A DNA stretch of 23,686 nucleotides, from contig NZ_CAPJ01000104.1 in the NCBI RefSeq assembly GCF_000331775.1, positions 1 through 23,686 on the forward strand. The letters run 5' to 3'. Positions 1 through 8,059 of the stretch are shown piece after piece. Positions within the stretch are counted from its first letter, which is position 1. Each line of letters starts with the position of its first letter. A program made the position numbers and the translations under genes. Origin of the DNA: Xanthomonas translucens pv. translucens DSM 18974. GTDB lineage: Bacteria > Pseudomonadota > Gammaproteobacteria > Xanthomonadales > Xanthomonadaceae. Below the pieces are notes generated by a model. That model ran no database searches, had not been told where the DNA came from, and saw nothing but the letters and a program-made list of their open reading frames with translations.

Positions 1-146
1 CGCGCCTCGGCGGTCGGCAACACCGCGACGATCTCGCTGCCGCGCACCGCCACCGCGTGGTCTTCCAGCACCACCGCATGCGGTTCGATCGGGACCACGT
101 AGCCGGCTTCGATCAGCAGGTCGCAGGATTCGGGAATGGAGGTCAT
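1..146 (-). CDS. mtaD: TRZ/ATZ-family amidohydrolase (5-methylthioadenosine/S-adenosylhomocysteine deaminase-like), N-terminal part only
   Basis: Only the first 48 codons lie in the window; the rest continues past base 1. The translation begins MTSIPESCDLLIEAGYVVPI and continues with VVLEDHAVAVRGSEIVAVLP. This is the N-terminal beta-sandwich strand pattern of amidohydrolases of the ATZ/TRZ/MtaD group (DLLI..G.VVP, then a segment resembling ..AVRGxxIVAV). Those enzymes hydrolytically deaminate adenosine-type or triazine-type substrates. The metal-binding HxH motif would lie outside the window. The ATG at 146 is the first in this frame, and the gene starts 25 bp after the stop of the upstream TMEM175-like gene, so the two are probably co-transcribed. 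The exact substrate cannot be judged from this fragment. Confidence 0.75.
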   Translation of the reverse strand, partial: MTSIPESCDLLIEAGYVVPIEPHAVVLEDHAVAVRGSEIVAVLPTAEA

Positions 147-171
147 CGCAAGCGCTCTGGAAAAGGAAAGA

Positions 172-819
172 TCAGGTTGCCGCCTGGGCCTGGTCGATGC
201 GCCGCTGGTACACGCGCATCCCCCCCCACTGCAGCACGAACACGGCCACGAAGCCCAGCCGCCCGAGCAGCGGCGCAACCATCGCCAGCGGAATGCACAG
301 CGCGAACACCACCGGCGCGACCGCCACGCGCAGCGTCATCGCCCGCGCCTGCAGCGCGCCCAGCCGCTGCACCAGGCCTTCCTTGCGCACCGCGTAGGCA
401 TGCATCAGGTAGGCGGCCGCACCGATCGCGGCCAGATGCGCGCAATACACCGCGAACGCCTCGTGGTTGCCGAAATAGTCCGAATACAGTGCGGTGGAAA
501 ACGGCAGCAGGCCGATCAGCAGCAGTTGCAGCACGTTGAGCCAGATCAGCCGTTCGTCGAACTGGCGGATGTGCCGGCACAGCTGCAGATGCGACTTCCA
601 GAACAGCGCGGTGACCAGGAAGCTGACCGCGAAACCGATGAACAGCGGCAGCATCTGCCGCAACGCGGCCAGGATGCCGCCGGCGGCCTCAACCTGGGCA
701 TGCCCCGGCACCTTGATCTCCACCGCCAGCAAGGTGATGGCGATAGCGAACACCGCATCGCTGAAGAACACGACCCGGTCGTGCGGGTACTTGGCATCGG
801 CGCTGGCGGCGTGGCTCAT
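172..819 (-). CDS. TMEM175-family (DUF1211) potassium channel-like membrane protein
   Basis: 215 aa, very hydrophobic, with six predicted membrane segments at about 15-37, 55-76, 91-112, 123-143, 163-184 and 186-201. The first segment carries the family hallmark R-x-x-x-F-S-D (R15, F19-S20-D21) followed by AVFAIAITLLAVEIKVP. In bacterial and lysosomal TMEM175 proteins this segment lines the ion pore, and the bacterial form is a single six-helix repeat that tetramerises into a potassium-selective leak channel. The length fits the single-repeat form. The frame stays open upstream to 1083, but the ATG at 819 is the only start that gives the conserved N-terminus, and the upstream extension is unlike coding sequence. 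The gene lies 172 bp after efp and 25 bp before the amidohydrolase gene. Family assignment is firm; ion selectivity is inferred from the family. Confidence 0.88.
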   Translation of the reverse strand: MSHAASADAKYPHDRVVFFSDAVFAIAITLLAVEIKVPGHAQVEAAGGILAALRQMLPLFIGFAVSFLVTALFWKSHLQLCRHIRQFDERLIWLNVLQLLLIGLLPFSTALYSDYFGNHEAFAVYCAHLAAIGAAAYLMHAYAVRKEGLVQRLGALQARAMTLRVAVAPVVFALCIPLAMVAPLLGRLGFVAVFVLQWGGMRVYQRRIDQAQAAT

Positions 820-991
820 GGTCGCGGGAATTCCTGGAAACGGATCGGCCGCGATCGCCACACGGCGATTCGGCATTGCATCGGCGTGGCGGCCGCACGC
901 GGCGAACCCGTGCGACCTGCTGCCGTTCAGCGCAGCCGCTGCCGGCTGCCAGCGGGCGGCCAGGTGCCGCCCGGCCGCGCCGGCCGTGGGC

Positions 992-1558
992 TTACTTGAC
1001 GCGCGAGAAATACTCGCCCGAGCGCGTATCGACCTTGATGATTTCGTCCTGGCCGACGAACAGCGGCACCCGCACCACGGCACCGGTTTCCAGCGTGGCC
1101 GGCTTGCCGCCGCCGCCGGAGGTGTCGCCGCGCACGCCCGGGTCGGTCTCGACGATCTTCAGTTCGACGAAGTTCGGCGGGGTGACCTGGATCGGGGTGC
1201 CGTTCCACAGCGTCACCACGCAATCCTCTTCGCCCTTGATCCACTTGGCGGCGTCGCCGACGCCGGTCTTGTCGGCCTGCACCTGCTCGAACGTTTCCTG
1301 CTGCATGAAGTGCCAGTACTCGCCGTCGGTGTACAGGTACTGCATGTTGGTATCGACCACGTCGGCCGCTTCCAGGCTGTCGGTCGCCTTCATGGTCAGC
1401 TCGACCACGCGCCCGGACTTGATGAAGCGGTACTTGATGCGGGTGAAGGCCTGGCCCTTGCCCGGCTTGACGTATTCTGTATCGGTGATGATCGCGGGCT
1501 CGCTGTTGACCAGGATCTTCATCCCGTTCTTGACGTCGTTCATGCCGTAGCTGGCCAT
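992..1558 (-). CDS. efp: Elongation factor P
   Basis: 188 aa, the normal EF-P length. EF-P binds ribosomes stalled on polyproline stretches and stimulates peptide-bond formation. The N-terminal KOW-like domain contains [10 protein letters not shown] with K34 at the tip. In E. coli EF-P this lysine receives beta-lysine from EpmA after EpmB makes beta-lysine. The OB domains follow, ending in [13 protein letters not shown], typical of the family. The start at 1558 ([16 protein letters not shown]) is preceded by a GAGGAG Shine-Dalgarno sequence; the frame is open further upstream to 1642 without homology. The gene is divergent from epmB, whose product modifies K34, so substrate and modifying enzyme share a 101-bp intergenic region. 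Confidence 0.98.
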   Translation of the reverse strand: MASYGMNDVKNGMKILVNSEPAIITDTEYVKPGKGQAFTRIKYRFIKSGRVVELTMKATDSLEAADVVDTNMQYLYTDGEYWHFMQQETFEQVQADKTGVGDAAKWIKGEEDCVVTLWNGTPIQVTPPNFVELKIVETDPGVRGDTSGGGGKPATLETGAVVRVPLFVGQDEIIKVDTRSGEYFSRVK

Positions 1559-1659
1559 CTGAAACTCCTCGGGTAAGGCAAACCCGCCGCGTTCGGCGGC
1601 CGGCCGGATAGAATGGAAAGCCCCGCCGCAACCGGCGGGCACTCGTTTTATGACCGCAT

Positions 1660-2691
1660 ATGATAACCGCAGCCCCCCGCCCGATGCAGCCGTCCCCGTC
1701 CCCCGCCGCCCCGTCCCCGTCGCGCTGGCAGCAGCTGTGGCGCGATGCCGTGCGCGACGCGCGCGAGTTGCTGGCGTTGCTGGGGCTTGATGCGCAGGCG
1801 CTCGGCGTCTCCGAACAGGCTGCGACGCAGTTCGCGCTGCGCGTGCCGCGCGGCTTCGTGGCGCGCATGCGCCATGGCGACCCGCACGATCCGCTGCTGC
1901 GCCAGGTGCTGCCGCTCGGCGCCGAACTGCGCCGGGTGCCGGGCTTCGCGCTGGACGCGGTGGGCGACGCGGCGGCCAAGAAGGCCGACGGGGTGATCCA
2001 GAAATACCGCGGCCGGGCGCTGCTGGTCGCCACCGGCAGCTGCGCGGTGCACTGCCGCTATTGTTTCCGCCGCCACTTCCCGTATGCCGAGGAAACCGCC
2101 GCGCGCGACGGCTGGCGCGAGGCGGTGGCGGCGATCGCCGCCGACCCGGACATCGACGAGGTGATCCTGTCAGGCGGCGACCCGCTGTCGCTGGCCACCT
2201 CCAAGCTGGTCGAGCTGACCGAGGCGCTCGCGGACATTCCGCATCTCAAACGCCTGCGCATCCATAGCCGCTTGCCGGTGGTACTGCCCGAGCGCGTCGA
2301 TGCGCCGCTGCTGGCCTGGCTGCGCGCACTGCCGTGGCCGGTGGCGTTCGTGATCCACGCCAACCACGCCAACGAATTCGACGCCAGCGTGGATGCCGCG
2401 CTGGCGCAGCTGCGTGGCAGCGGAGCGCACCTGCTGAATCAGGCGGTACTGCTGCGCGGGGTCAACGACAGCGTCGCCGCGCTGGCCGCGCTGAGCGAGC
2501 GCAGCTTCGCCGCCGGCGTGCTGCCGTACTACCTGCACCAGTTGGATCGGGTCGAGGGCGTGGCCCATTTCGAAGTGGACGACGCCACCGCGCGCGCGCT
2601 GCACCAGGCCTTGGCCGCACGGCTGTCAGGGTATCTGGTGCCGAAGCTGGTGCGTGAGATTGCTGGCGATACGGGGAAGCGGGCGCTGTAG
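1660..2691 (+). CDS. epmB: EF-P beta-lysylation protein EpmB (radical SAM lysine 2,3-aminomutase)
   Basis: 343 aa. It belongs to the KamA/EpmB radical-SAM family: C128-x3-C132-x2-C135 ([15 protein letters not shown]) binds the [4Fe-4S] cluster, and SGGDPL at 171-176 is the SAM-binding turn of this group. It lacks the long C-terminal extension of catabolic KamA enzymes, as EpmB does. It converts (S)-alpha-lysine to (R)-beta-lysine for EF-P K34. The neighbouring divergent efp supports the call. The start is uncertain: ATG 1660 has no Shine-Dalgarno, an in-frame ATG lies at 1684, and a TATGAT that could be a -10 box overlaps the first start. If that is the promoter, translation would begin at 1684. 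Conserved sequence starts only around residue 22 ([10 protein letters not shown]), so homology does not decide it. EpmA is not in the window. Confidence 0.93.
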   Translation: MITAAPRPMQPSPSPAAPSPSRWQQLWRDAVRDARELLALLGLDAQALGVSEQAATQFALRVPRGFVARMRHGDPHDPLLRQVLPLGAELRRVPGFALDAVGDAAAKKADGVIQKYRGRALLVATGSCAVHCRYCFRRHFPYAEETAARDGWREAVAAIAADPDIDEVILSGGDPLSLATSKLVELTEALADIPHLKRLRIHSRLPVVLPERVDAPLLAWLRALPWPVAFVIHANHANEFDASVDAALAQLRGSGAHLLNQAVLLRGVNDSVAALAALSERSFAAGVLPYYLHQLDRVEGVAHFEVDDATARALHQALAARLSGYLVPKLVREIAGDTGKRAL

Positions 2692-2699
2692 GTTTTGTC

Positions 2700-2888
2700 G
2701 GGACTCGGGACTCGGGACCCGGAACAACAAAAGCCAGGACGCCTGGAACGATGGCGACACCCCATTCCCCTGGCCTTCACCGAATAAAAAGCCGCCATCT
2801 GCGCGGCCATTTTTCATTCGGAATCTTGCAGCACCGGGAAACCCCGCTCTTCCGAGTCCCGAGTCCCGGGTCACGGGTCCCGGTCCCG
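2700..2888. repeat. Heptamer-bounded intergenic element, copy A (with internal terminator)
   Basis: The left arm holds GGGACTC at 2700-2706 and 2707-2713 and GGGACCC at 2714-2720. The right arm holds the complement, GAGTCCC at 2854-2860 and 2861-2867, followed by degenerate units (GGGTCAC, GGGTCCC) to 2888. The arms face each other and enclose about 130 bp that contains a bidirectional terminator. The element fills the space between the convergent genes epmB (stop at 2691) and the GGDEF/EAL gene (stop at 2891). Copy C has the same layout. Confidence 0.85.
2780..2821. terminator. Bidirectional Rho-independent terminator between epmB and the GGDEF/EAL gene
   Basis: The stem GCCGC (2791-2795)/GCGGC (2803-2807) has a 7-nt loop. 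It is flanked by an A-tract (2786-2790) and a T-tract (2810-2814), so a U-run follows the hairpin on both strands. An outer CCGAAT (2780-2785)/ATTCGG (2816-2821) pair extends the palindrome. It sits between two convergent genes and can serve both. Confidence 0.85.
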
Positions 2889-2890
2889 AA

Positions 2891-5035
2891 CTAGACTTGA
2901 CCGCGCGCCATGCCCTCGCTGGCCAGCAGCTGGCGGAATTCGGCGGCGCTGAGCGGGTGGCTGAGCCAGAAGCCCTGACCCAGTTCGCAGCCGCGCTCGC
3001 GCAGCAGTTCGAACTGCACTTCCTGCTCGATGCCCTCGGCGACCACGGTGATGCCCAGAGAATGCGCCATCGCGATGATCGCGGTGGTCAGCGCCAGGTC
3101 GTCGGGGTCGCGCTGCAGGTCGGCAACGAAGCTCTTGTCGATCTTGACCCCGTCCACCGGCACCTGGCGCAGGTGGCTCAGGCCGGAGAAGCCGGTGCCG
3201 AAGTCGTCCAGCCATACCTTGACCCCGGTGCGGTGCAGTCGCGCCAGCATGCTCGCGGCCTTCAGCTCGTCGCCGATCACCGCGGTCTCGGTCAGCTCCA
3301 GGTGCAGCTGCGCCGCCGGCAGCCCGGATTCGCGCAGGCAGTCGGCGACGATTTCCGGCAGGTCGCCGCTGCGCAGCTGCCGCGGCGACACGTTGACCGA
3401 CACGAACAGGTCGCGACTGCCGTCGAAACGTTGCCATTGCGTGGCCTCCAGGCAGGCCGCACGCAACACCTTGGGGCCGATGCTCTCGATCAGCCCGCTC
3501 TGCTCGGCCACGTCGATGAACACCGTCGGCGAGATCGTACCCAGCGCCGGATGCTGCCAGCGCAGCAGCACCTCCACCCCGACCATGCGCCGATCCAGGG
3601 TGCGGAAGATCGGCTGGTACACCAGCTTCAGTTCGTCGCGGTCCCAGGCCCCGCGCAGCTCCTGCTCCATGTGCACGCGCCGCTCCACCGCGTAGTCCAT
3701 CGCGCGGCTGTAGAAACGGTGGCAGTTCTTGCCGGCCAGCTTGGCCTGGTACATCGCGATGTCGCCGTTCTTCAGCAGCGCCGAAGCGTCCTCGGCATCG
3801 CCGGGGTAGACGGTGATGCCGATCGAGGTGCCCATGAACACCTCGCGGTCCTGGATCCGCAGCGGTTCGCGCAGTTCCTGCACCAGACGCTCGGCCAGGC
3901 CGGTGGCGACCTGCACCGCATGCTCGTCCTCGACCAGGATCACGAATTCGTCGCCGCCGAAGCGGGCCAGCAGCGCGTCGTGCCCGCCCAACTGATCCAC
4001 CGCCAGCTGGATGCGCCGCGCGAACTGCAGCAGCGCCTCATCGCCGGCCTCGTGGCCGAGGGTGTCGTTGATCCGCTTGAAGTCGTCGATGTCGGCGAAC
4101 AGCAGCGCCAGGCGCCGGTGCGAGGCGCGCGCGGACAGCATGCGGTGGTCCAGCGCCTCGCGGAACGCGAGCCGGTTGGTCAGCCCGGTCAAGGCATCGG
4201 TGTAGGCCATGTGGCGCACGTCGCGGTCGTGGCGCGCGATCGCCTCGCTCATGCGCACGAATGCGCGCAGCAGTTCGCTGACCTCGTCGTGGCGGCCGCT
4301 GTCACGGCGCTCCACCACGTAGTCGCCGGCCTCGATCTGGCGCGCGGCCGCGGCCAGCCAGCGCACCGGCGCCACCAGCGTGCGCTGCACGTAGATCGCC
4401 ACCATCACCGCGGTCAGACCCAGCGCCGCCAGCAGCAGCAATAGCCAGCCCAGGTGGCGCTTGCCCAACGCGCCCAGACGTTCGTCCAGGCTCTCGCCGG
4501 CCTTGCGCTCGTAGACCAGCGCCCGCGTCCAGGACATACCCACGCGCACCCCGCCCACGCGCTGGTCGCCGATCATGATCGGCATCGACACGTCCAGGAT
4601 ATCGTCAGACTCCTGCGCCAGCAGGCCATTGGCCTTGATCGCCGCATCGGCCATCGGGCCGCGCATGCGCTGGCCGTAGCCGGGCAGATCGTCGCTGCCG
4701 TCGTGGATCAGGCGCCCGTCGGCGTCGTACACCAGCACGTAGGCTACCGCCACGTAACCCAGCGCCGCGCGCACCTGGGTGCCGATCGCGTCCAGGTCGG
4801 AGTAGTACACGGGATTGGCCAGCGAATCGGACAGCTGCCGTGCCAGGGTTTCGCCGCGGGTGCGCATGCTGCGGTCGAACAGGCCATGGATCACGTTGCC
4901 GCTGAGCGTGCGCACCTCGTTCTGCATCGCCGCCTGCCGCTCCAACATCAACGCCAGGATCGCCATGATCAGCAACGCGGCCACGCCCATCGCCAGCAGG
5001 AACCTGGCCTGCAATCCGAAACGCAGCCTCTTCAT
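2891..5035 (-). CDS. Membrane-bound GGDEF/EAL protein (diguanylate cyclase/c-di-GMP phosphodiesterase) with a periplasmic sensor
   Basis: 714 aa. TM1 (about 13-30) and TM2 (196-214) enclose a periplasmic domain of about 165 residues with a Cache-like strand (YVLVYDADGRLIHDG, 99-113). HAMP follows (about 216-270), then GGDEF (275-440) and EAL (455-705). The GGDEF signature is intact (G360-G361-D362-E363-F364), but no RxxD inhibitory site lies in front of it. The EAL signature reads EVL (E488), with the other metal and catalytic motifs retained: NVSPRQL, LELTET, DDFGTG (610-615), KIDKSF (631-636) and AEGIE (666-670). Both synthesis and hydrolysis of c-di-GMP are therefore possible; the net direction cannot be read from sequence. 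The start ATG overlaps the stop of the upstream PhnD-like gene (ATGA) and has a GGAAGTGGA ribosome-binding stretch, so the two are translationally coupled. The binding protein probably controls this enzyme through its periplasmic domain. Confidence 0.95.
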   Translation of the reverse strand: MKRLRFGLQARFLLAMGVAALLIMAILALMLERQAAMQNEVRTLSGNVIHGLFDRSMRTRGETLARQLSDSLANPVYYSDLDAIGTQVRAALGYVAVAYVLVYDADGRLIHDGSDDLPGYGQRMRGPMADAAIKANGLLAQESDDILDVSMPIMIGDQRVGGVRVGMSWTRALVYERKAGESLDERLGALGKRHLGWLLLLLAALGLTAVMVAIYVQRTLVAPVRWLAAAARQIEAGDYVVERRDSGRHDEVSELLRAFVRMSEAIARHDRDVRHMAYTDALTGLTNRLAFREALDHRMLSARASHRRLALLFADIDDFKRINDTLGHEAGDEALLQFARRIQLAVDQLGGHDALLARFGGDEFVILVEDEHAVQVATGLAERLVQELREPLRIQDREVFMGTSIGITVYPGDAEDASALLKNGDIAMYQAKLAGKNCHRFYSRAMDYAVERRVHMEQELRGAWDRDELKLVYQPIFRTLDRRMVGVEVLLRWQHPALGTISPTVFIDVAEQSGLIESIGPKVLRAACLEATQWQRFDGSRDLFVSVNVSPRQLRSGDLPEIVADCLRESGLPAAQLHLELTETAVIGDELKAASMLARLHRTGVKVWLDDFGTGFSGLSHLRQVPVDGVKIDKSFVADLQRDPDDLALTTAIIAMAHSLGITVVAEGIEQEVQFELLRERGCELGQGFWLSHPLSAAEFRQLLASEGMARGQV

Positions 5036-5949
5036 TCCACTTCCAGCTTGACCTGCGCAACGCCGGCACGCAGCTGGTCCAGCCGCTTCTGCGAGACCCG
5101 ATCGACCGGGTAGAAGCCGGAGGTGCCGAAGAACGTGTGCAGCGCGGCGCTGCCCTGCGGGTCGTCGGCGGCTTCCAGCAACACCTCGCGCAGACGCGCC
5201 TGCACCGGCGAGGCCAGGTCGCCGCGGACCATCTCCACCGCACGCGGGAACGGCTCGGTACGGTAGATCACTCTAAAATCGCGGCGGAACGTGGGCGGCA
5301 CGCGGCGGTCGTCGTCCCAGTCCAGGTTGCTCAGCGCGCCGGCGTCCACCAAGTGCTTGTGCACGTAGGAGGCGATGTTGAGCTCGGAGCGCGCGAACAC
5401 GTAGCCAACCGTGTTCGCCGAGGCCTGATCCTTCGGCGAGAGCAGGATCTCCGGGTGCAGGTCGTGTTCGAACAGGGTCATCATCGGCACCAGGTAGGCG
5501 CTGGTGGACAAGGTGCTCTGCAGCGCCAGGGTCCGTCCCTGCAGGTCGCACAGCGTGTGCAGCGGACCGTCGCGGCGCACAAAGAACACGGTGTGGTACT
5601 CGCGCACCCCGCCACGCTCGGTCAGCAGCAACGGCCGCACCCCGCCGCGCTGTTGCAGCGCCATCGCGGTGGCCGCGGTTTCGGTGACCCAGTCGACCCG
5701 GCCGCGGCGCAGGTAGCTGCTCATCTGCTGGCTGTCGCGCGCCATCAGGATCTGCCCGGAGGTGATGCCGACATCGCGCATGCGCGGCACCACGTAGTCC
5801 AGCAATGGTTTCAGTTGCTCGTAATGGGCCTTGGGGTTGTCGCTGATGCGGCCCAGCACCAACACCGACGGGCGCGCGTGCACCACCGAGGGCCAGCAGA
5901 TCGCCAGCGCCAGCCACACCATGACGACACGCCACCGCGAACTTTGCAA
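5032..5949 (-). CDS. PhnD-like periplasmic substrate-binding protein (phosphate/phosphonate-binding family)
   Basis: 305 aa with a signal peptide: arginines at 5 and 7, a hydrophobic core around 10-20, and likely cleavage after VVHA (residue 25). The mature part has the layout of PhnD-type binding proteins: LVLGRISDNPKAHYEQLKPLLDY, SSYLRRGRVDWVTETAATA, and the phosphate-loop-like ALQSTLSTSAYLVP (142-155). No ABC permease or ATPase gene is adjacent; the next gene, overlapping by 4 bp, is a membrane GGDEF/EAL enzyme. It therefore probably acts as a ligand sensor subunit rather than a transporter component. The start used is TTG at 5949: it gives a complete signal peptide and has GGGGA about 8 bases upstream. 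The alternative ATG at 5922 would remove the positively charged N-region. The ligand is unknown. Confidence 0.85.
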   Translation of the reverse strand: MQSSRWRVVMVWLALAICWPSVVHARPSVLVLGRISDNPKAHYEQLKPLLDYVVPRMRDVGITSGQILMARDSQQMSSYLRRGRVDWVTETAATAMALQQRGGVRPLLLTERGGVREYHTVFFVRRDGPLHTLCDLQGRTLALQSTLSTSAYLVPMMTLFEHDLHPEILLSPKDQASANTVGYVFARSELNIASYVHKHLVDAGALSNLDWDDDRRVPPTFRRDFRVIYRTEPFPRAVEMVRGDLASPVQARLREVLLEAADDPQGSAALHTFFGTSGFYPVDRVSQKRLDQLRAGVAQVKLEVE

Positions 5950-6016
5950 ACCACATTCCCCATGTAGAATCCATAAGCCTAGCCGAAAGCGTCAGCTGGC
6001 GACAGCTGTGAAGGCC

Positions 6017-6146
6017 GGGACTTGGGACTGGGGACTCGGGGCGCCCATGGCGCGGCAAGGAAGCGAACGTGCCGTGCACCACAGCAAGCGACCAGCTACC
6101 AAAGACTAGGGCTCCTGCTTAGCCGAGTCCCGGATCCCGAGTCCCG
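6017..6146. repeat. Heptamer-bounded intergenic element, copy B
   Basis: Left arm GGGACTT (6017-6023), GGGACTG (6024-6030), GGGACTC (6031-6037). Right arm GAGTCCC (6125-6131), GGATCCC (6132-6138), GAGTCCC (6139-6145). The arms are inverted and enclose about 87 bp with no U-tract terminator. It lies between trmJ (stop at 6150, 3 bp from the right arm) and the co-directional PhnD-like gene. Confidence 0.8.
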
Positions 6147-6149
6147 AAA

Positions 6150-6908
6150 CTAACTACGCGCCTGTCCGGCCAGCCGCGCCATGCGCTGCGCATCGGACAG
6201 GATCCCGCGCAGCAGCCGCACTTCCTGCTCGCTCAGCGCGTTGCGCAGGAACAGCCGGCGCAGCTTGCGCATCGCCGAATCCGGCGCGCGGCCCTTGTGG
6301 AAGTCGATATCGTCCAGGGTGTCGGCCAACTGCCCGAACAGGCCTTCCAGCTGCGCATGGCTGGCCGCGGCCTCGCGGAAACCGGGTTCCGGCGCCACTG
6401 GCGCGGTGCCCTCGCCGCGCAAGTGCGCCAGGCGCAGCTCATAGGCCAGCACCTGTACCGCAGCGGCCAGGTTGAGCGAGCTGAACGCGGGATCGGAAGG
6501 AATGTGCACCGCCGCGTGGCACAGCTGCAGTTCCTCGTTGGTCAGGCCGGTGCGCTCGCGGCCGAACACCAGCGCCACCTCGGCCTGCGCGGCGGCGGTC
6601 ACCAGGCGCTGCGCGCCGTCCACCGGCAACAGCTCTTCCAGCGACACCCGCCGGCTGCGCGCGGTGCAGCCGAGCACCAGCTGGCAGTCGGCCACCGCCT
6701 CGGCCAGGGTGGCCAGCACCGGCGCCTGCTGCAGTACGTCCTCGGCGCCGGCCGAGCGCCGGTAGGCGTCCTCGTCGAGCGCGCGCTCCGGCGCCACCAG
6801 CACCAGCCGCGCCTGGCCCATGGTCTTCATCGCCCGCGCCGCCGCGCCGATGTTGCCGGGATGCTGGGTACCGACCAGAACGAAGCGGATGCGGGCAGAA
6901 GCGGTCAT
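6150..6908 (-). CDS. trmJ: tRNA (cytidine/uridine-2'-O-)-methyltransferase TrmJ
   Basis: 252 aa, close to the E. coli protein in length. It is a SPOUT-class methyltransferase. The N-terminal motif is VGTQHPGNIGAAARAMKTMG (12-31), and the trefoil-knot SAM-binding motifs are LVFGRERTGLTNEEL (113-127) and PSDPAFSSLNLAAAVQVLAYE (137-157). A C-terminal helical extension follows, as in TrmJ rather than the shorter TrmL. It methylates the 2'-OH of nucleotide 32 in the anticodon loop of several tRNAs. The frame runs upstream to 7136, into suhB, but the ATG at 6908 starts the conserved MTASARIRFVLVGTQHP. The gene is divergent from suhB (115 bp apart), a pairing often seen in gammaproteobacteria. Its stop codon lies 3 bp from repeat copy B. 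Confidence 0.93.
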   Translation of the reverse strand: MTASARIRFVLVGTQHPGNIGAAARAMKTMGQARLVLVAPERALDEDAYRRSAGAEDVLQQAPVLATLAEAVADCQLVLGCTARSRRVSLEELLPVDGAQRLVTAAAQAEVALVFGRERTGLTNEELQLCHAAVHIPSDPAFSSLNLAAAVQVLAYELRLAHLRGEGTAPVAPEPGFREAAASHAQLEGLFGQLADTLDDIDFHKGRAPDSAMRKLRRLFLRNALSEQEVRLLRGILSDAQRMARLAGQARS

Positions 6909-7023
6909 GGCAGGAAGATGCGGAGCGAACGGGGCGTAGATGGTAAACTGCGCGGCCGGCCTTCGCGCCGGACTGTTCTTTTCCTCCGCCAGATCCTTCT
7001 CCGCCCTCTCGGGAGCCGTTGCC

Positions 7024-7851
7024 ATGCAAAAACCCGCCGTCACCGTCATGGTCAAGGCCGCCCGCCTCGCCGGCAATGTGCTGCTGCGCCATATCAACCG
7101 GCTGGAAGCGCTGAACGTGGTGCAGAAGGACCGCATGGACTACGCCAGCGAAGTCGATGCCGACGCGGAGAAAGTGATCGTCAAGGAACTGCGCCGCGCC
7201 TATCCCGATTACGGGGTGATGGGCGAGGAAGGCGGCGTGCAGGGCGGCGGCCGCTACATGTGGGTGATCGATCCGCTCGACGGCACCAGCAACTACCTGC
7301 GCGGCTTCCCGCACTACTGCGTGTCGATCGCGCTGGTCGAGAACGGCGAGCCGATCGACGCGGTGATCTTCGATCCGTTGCGCAACGAGCTGTTCACCGC
7401 CAGCCGCGGCAACGGCGCGGTACTCAACGATCGCCGCATCCGCGTCAGCGAGCGCAAGGACCTGAGCGGGGCGATGGTCAACACCGGCTTCGCCCCGCGC
7501 GAGCGCAAGCGCACCAGCGCCCAGCTCAAGTGCGTGGACGCACTGATGGTGCAGGCCGAGGACATCCGCCGCACCGGCTCGGCCGCGCTGGACCTGGCCT
7601 ACGTGGCCTGCGGCCGCACCGACGCCTACTTCGAGGCGGGGGTGAAGGCCTGGGACATCGCCGCCGGCGTGCTGCTGGTGCGCGAGGCCGGCGGCCGCAT
7701 CACCGACTTCAAGGGCGCCACCCCGGGCCGCATCGACGACCGCGGCGTCCCGCAGTACCAGATCGTGGCCGGCAACATCAAGGTCAGCGACGCGCTGCAG
7801 AAGCTGATCGTCAACACCGGATATGCGGCGGAGTTCGACGCGAAGTTTTGA
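7024..7851 (+). CDS. suhB: Inositol-1-monophosphatase family protein SuhB
   Basis: 275 aa with all metal-binding motifs of the inositol monophosphatase family: GEEG (67-70, E68), [12 protein letters not shown] (80-91, D83 and D86) and WDIAAG (210-215, D211). It hydrolyses inositol-1-phosphate. In E. coli the homologue SuhB also takes part in the rRNA antitermination complex, and such a role here would be by analogy only. The ATG at 7024 has GGGAG about 9 bases upstream, and the conserved [17 protein letters not shown] follows; the open frame further upstream lacks conservation. The gene is divergent from trmJ and convergent with secF, separated from the latter by element C and its terminator. 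Confidence 0.95.
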   Translation: MQKPAVTVMVKAARLAGNVLLRHINRLEALNVVQKDRMDYASEVDADAEKVIVKELRRAYPDYGVMGEEGGVQGGGRYMWVIDPLDGTSNYLRGFPHYCVSIALVENGEPIDAVIFDPLRNELFTASRGNGAVLNDRRIRVSERKDLSGAMVNTGFAPRERKRTSAQLKCVDALMVQAEDIRRTGSAALDLAYVACGRTDAYFEAGVKAWDIAAGVLLVREAGGRITDFKGATPGRIDDRGVPQYQIVAGNIKVSDALQKLIVNTGYAAEFDAKF

Positions 7852-7861
7852 TTGAGGAGCC

Positions 7862-8054
7862 GGGACTCGGGACCCGGAAGAACAGGAGCCTAGAGCGCGA
7901 TTGCGACACGTATCCGCCGACAGCCGTTCGAAACAAAAAAAGCCGCGCAGATGCGCGGCTTTTTTTGCACTGATTCCCGCCGCAGCGAGAAGCGCTTTTA
8001 CTGGTCCCTGGCCCCCGGTCCCGGCTCTTCCGAGTCCCGAGTCCCGAGTCCCGG
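7862..8054. repeat. Heptamer-bounded intergenic element, copy C (with internal terminator)
   Basis: Left arm GGGACTC (7862-7868) and GGGACCC (7869-7875). Right arm three perfect GAGTCCC units (8032-8038, 8039-8045, 8046-8052) plus GG. The sequence just inside the arms is also complementary (CGGAAGAAC on the left, GGCTCTTCCG on the right). The unequal unit number (2 against 3) suggests gain or loss of heptamers. The centre holds a strong terminator. The element fills the suhB/secF convergent gap. Confidence 0.88.
7935..7966. terminator. Bidirectional Rho-independent terminator between suhB and secF
   Basis: A perfect stem AGCCGCGCA (7941-7949)/TGCGCGGCT (7952-7960), effectively 7 GC pairs around an AGAT loop. 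It is flanked by seven A (7935-7941) and seven T (7960-7966), so it works on both strands. It resembles the terminator in element A, read on its minus strand, in stem and loop. Confidence 0.93.
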
Positions 8055-8059
8055 CCCCT

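Noticed and set aside
2700..2888. Heptamer arrays considered as a CRISPR-like array
   Set aside because: The units are 7 bp in direct tandem with no spacers between them, and the arms are inverted; no cas genes are present.
2654..4444. A long open frame (about 600 codons) on the plus strand opposite the GGDEF/EAL gene
   Set aside because: Low-complexity shadow of a clear GGDEF/EAL coding sequence.
5273..6082. Alternative minus-strand frame starting upstream of the PhnD-like gene
   Set aside because: It is out of frame with the conserved binding-protein sequence and has Arg/Ala-rich shadow composition.
7862..8054. Element C considered as an insertion sequence or a transposase-encoding MITE partner
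   Set aside because: There is no coding sequence inside and no clear target-site duplication at the ends; mobility is only a hypothesis.
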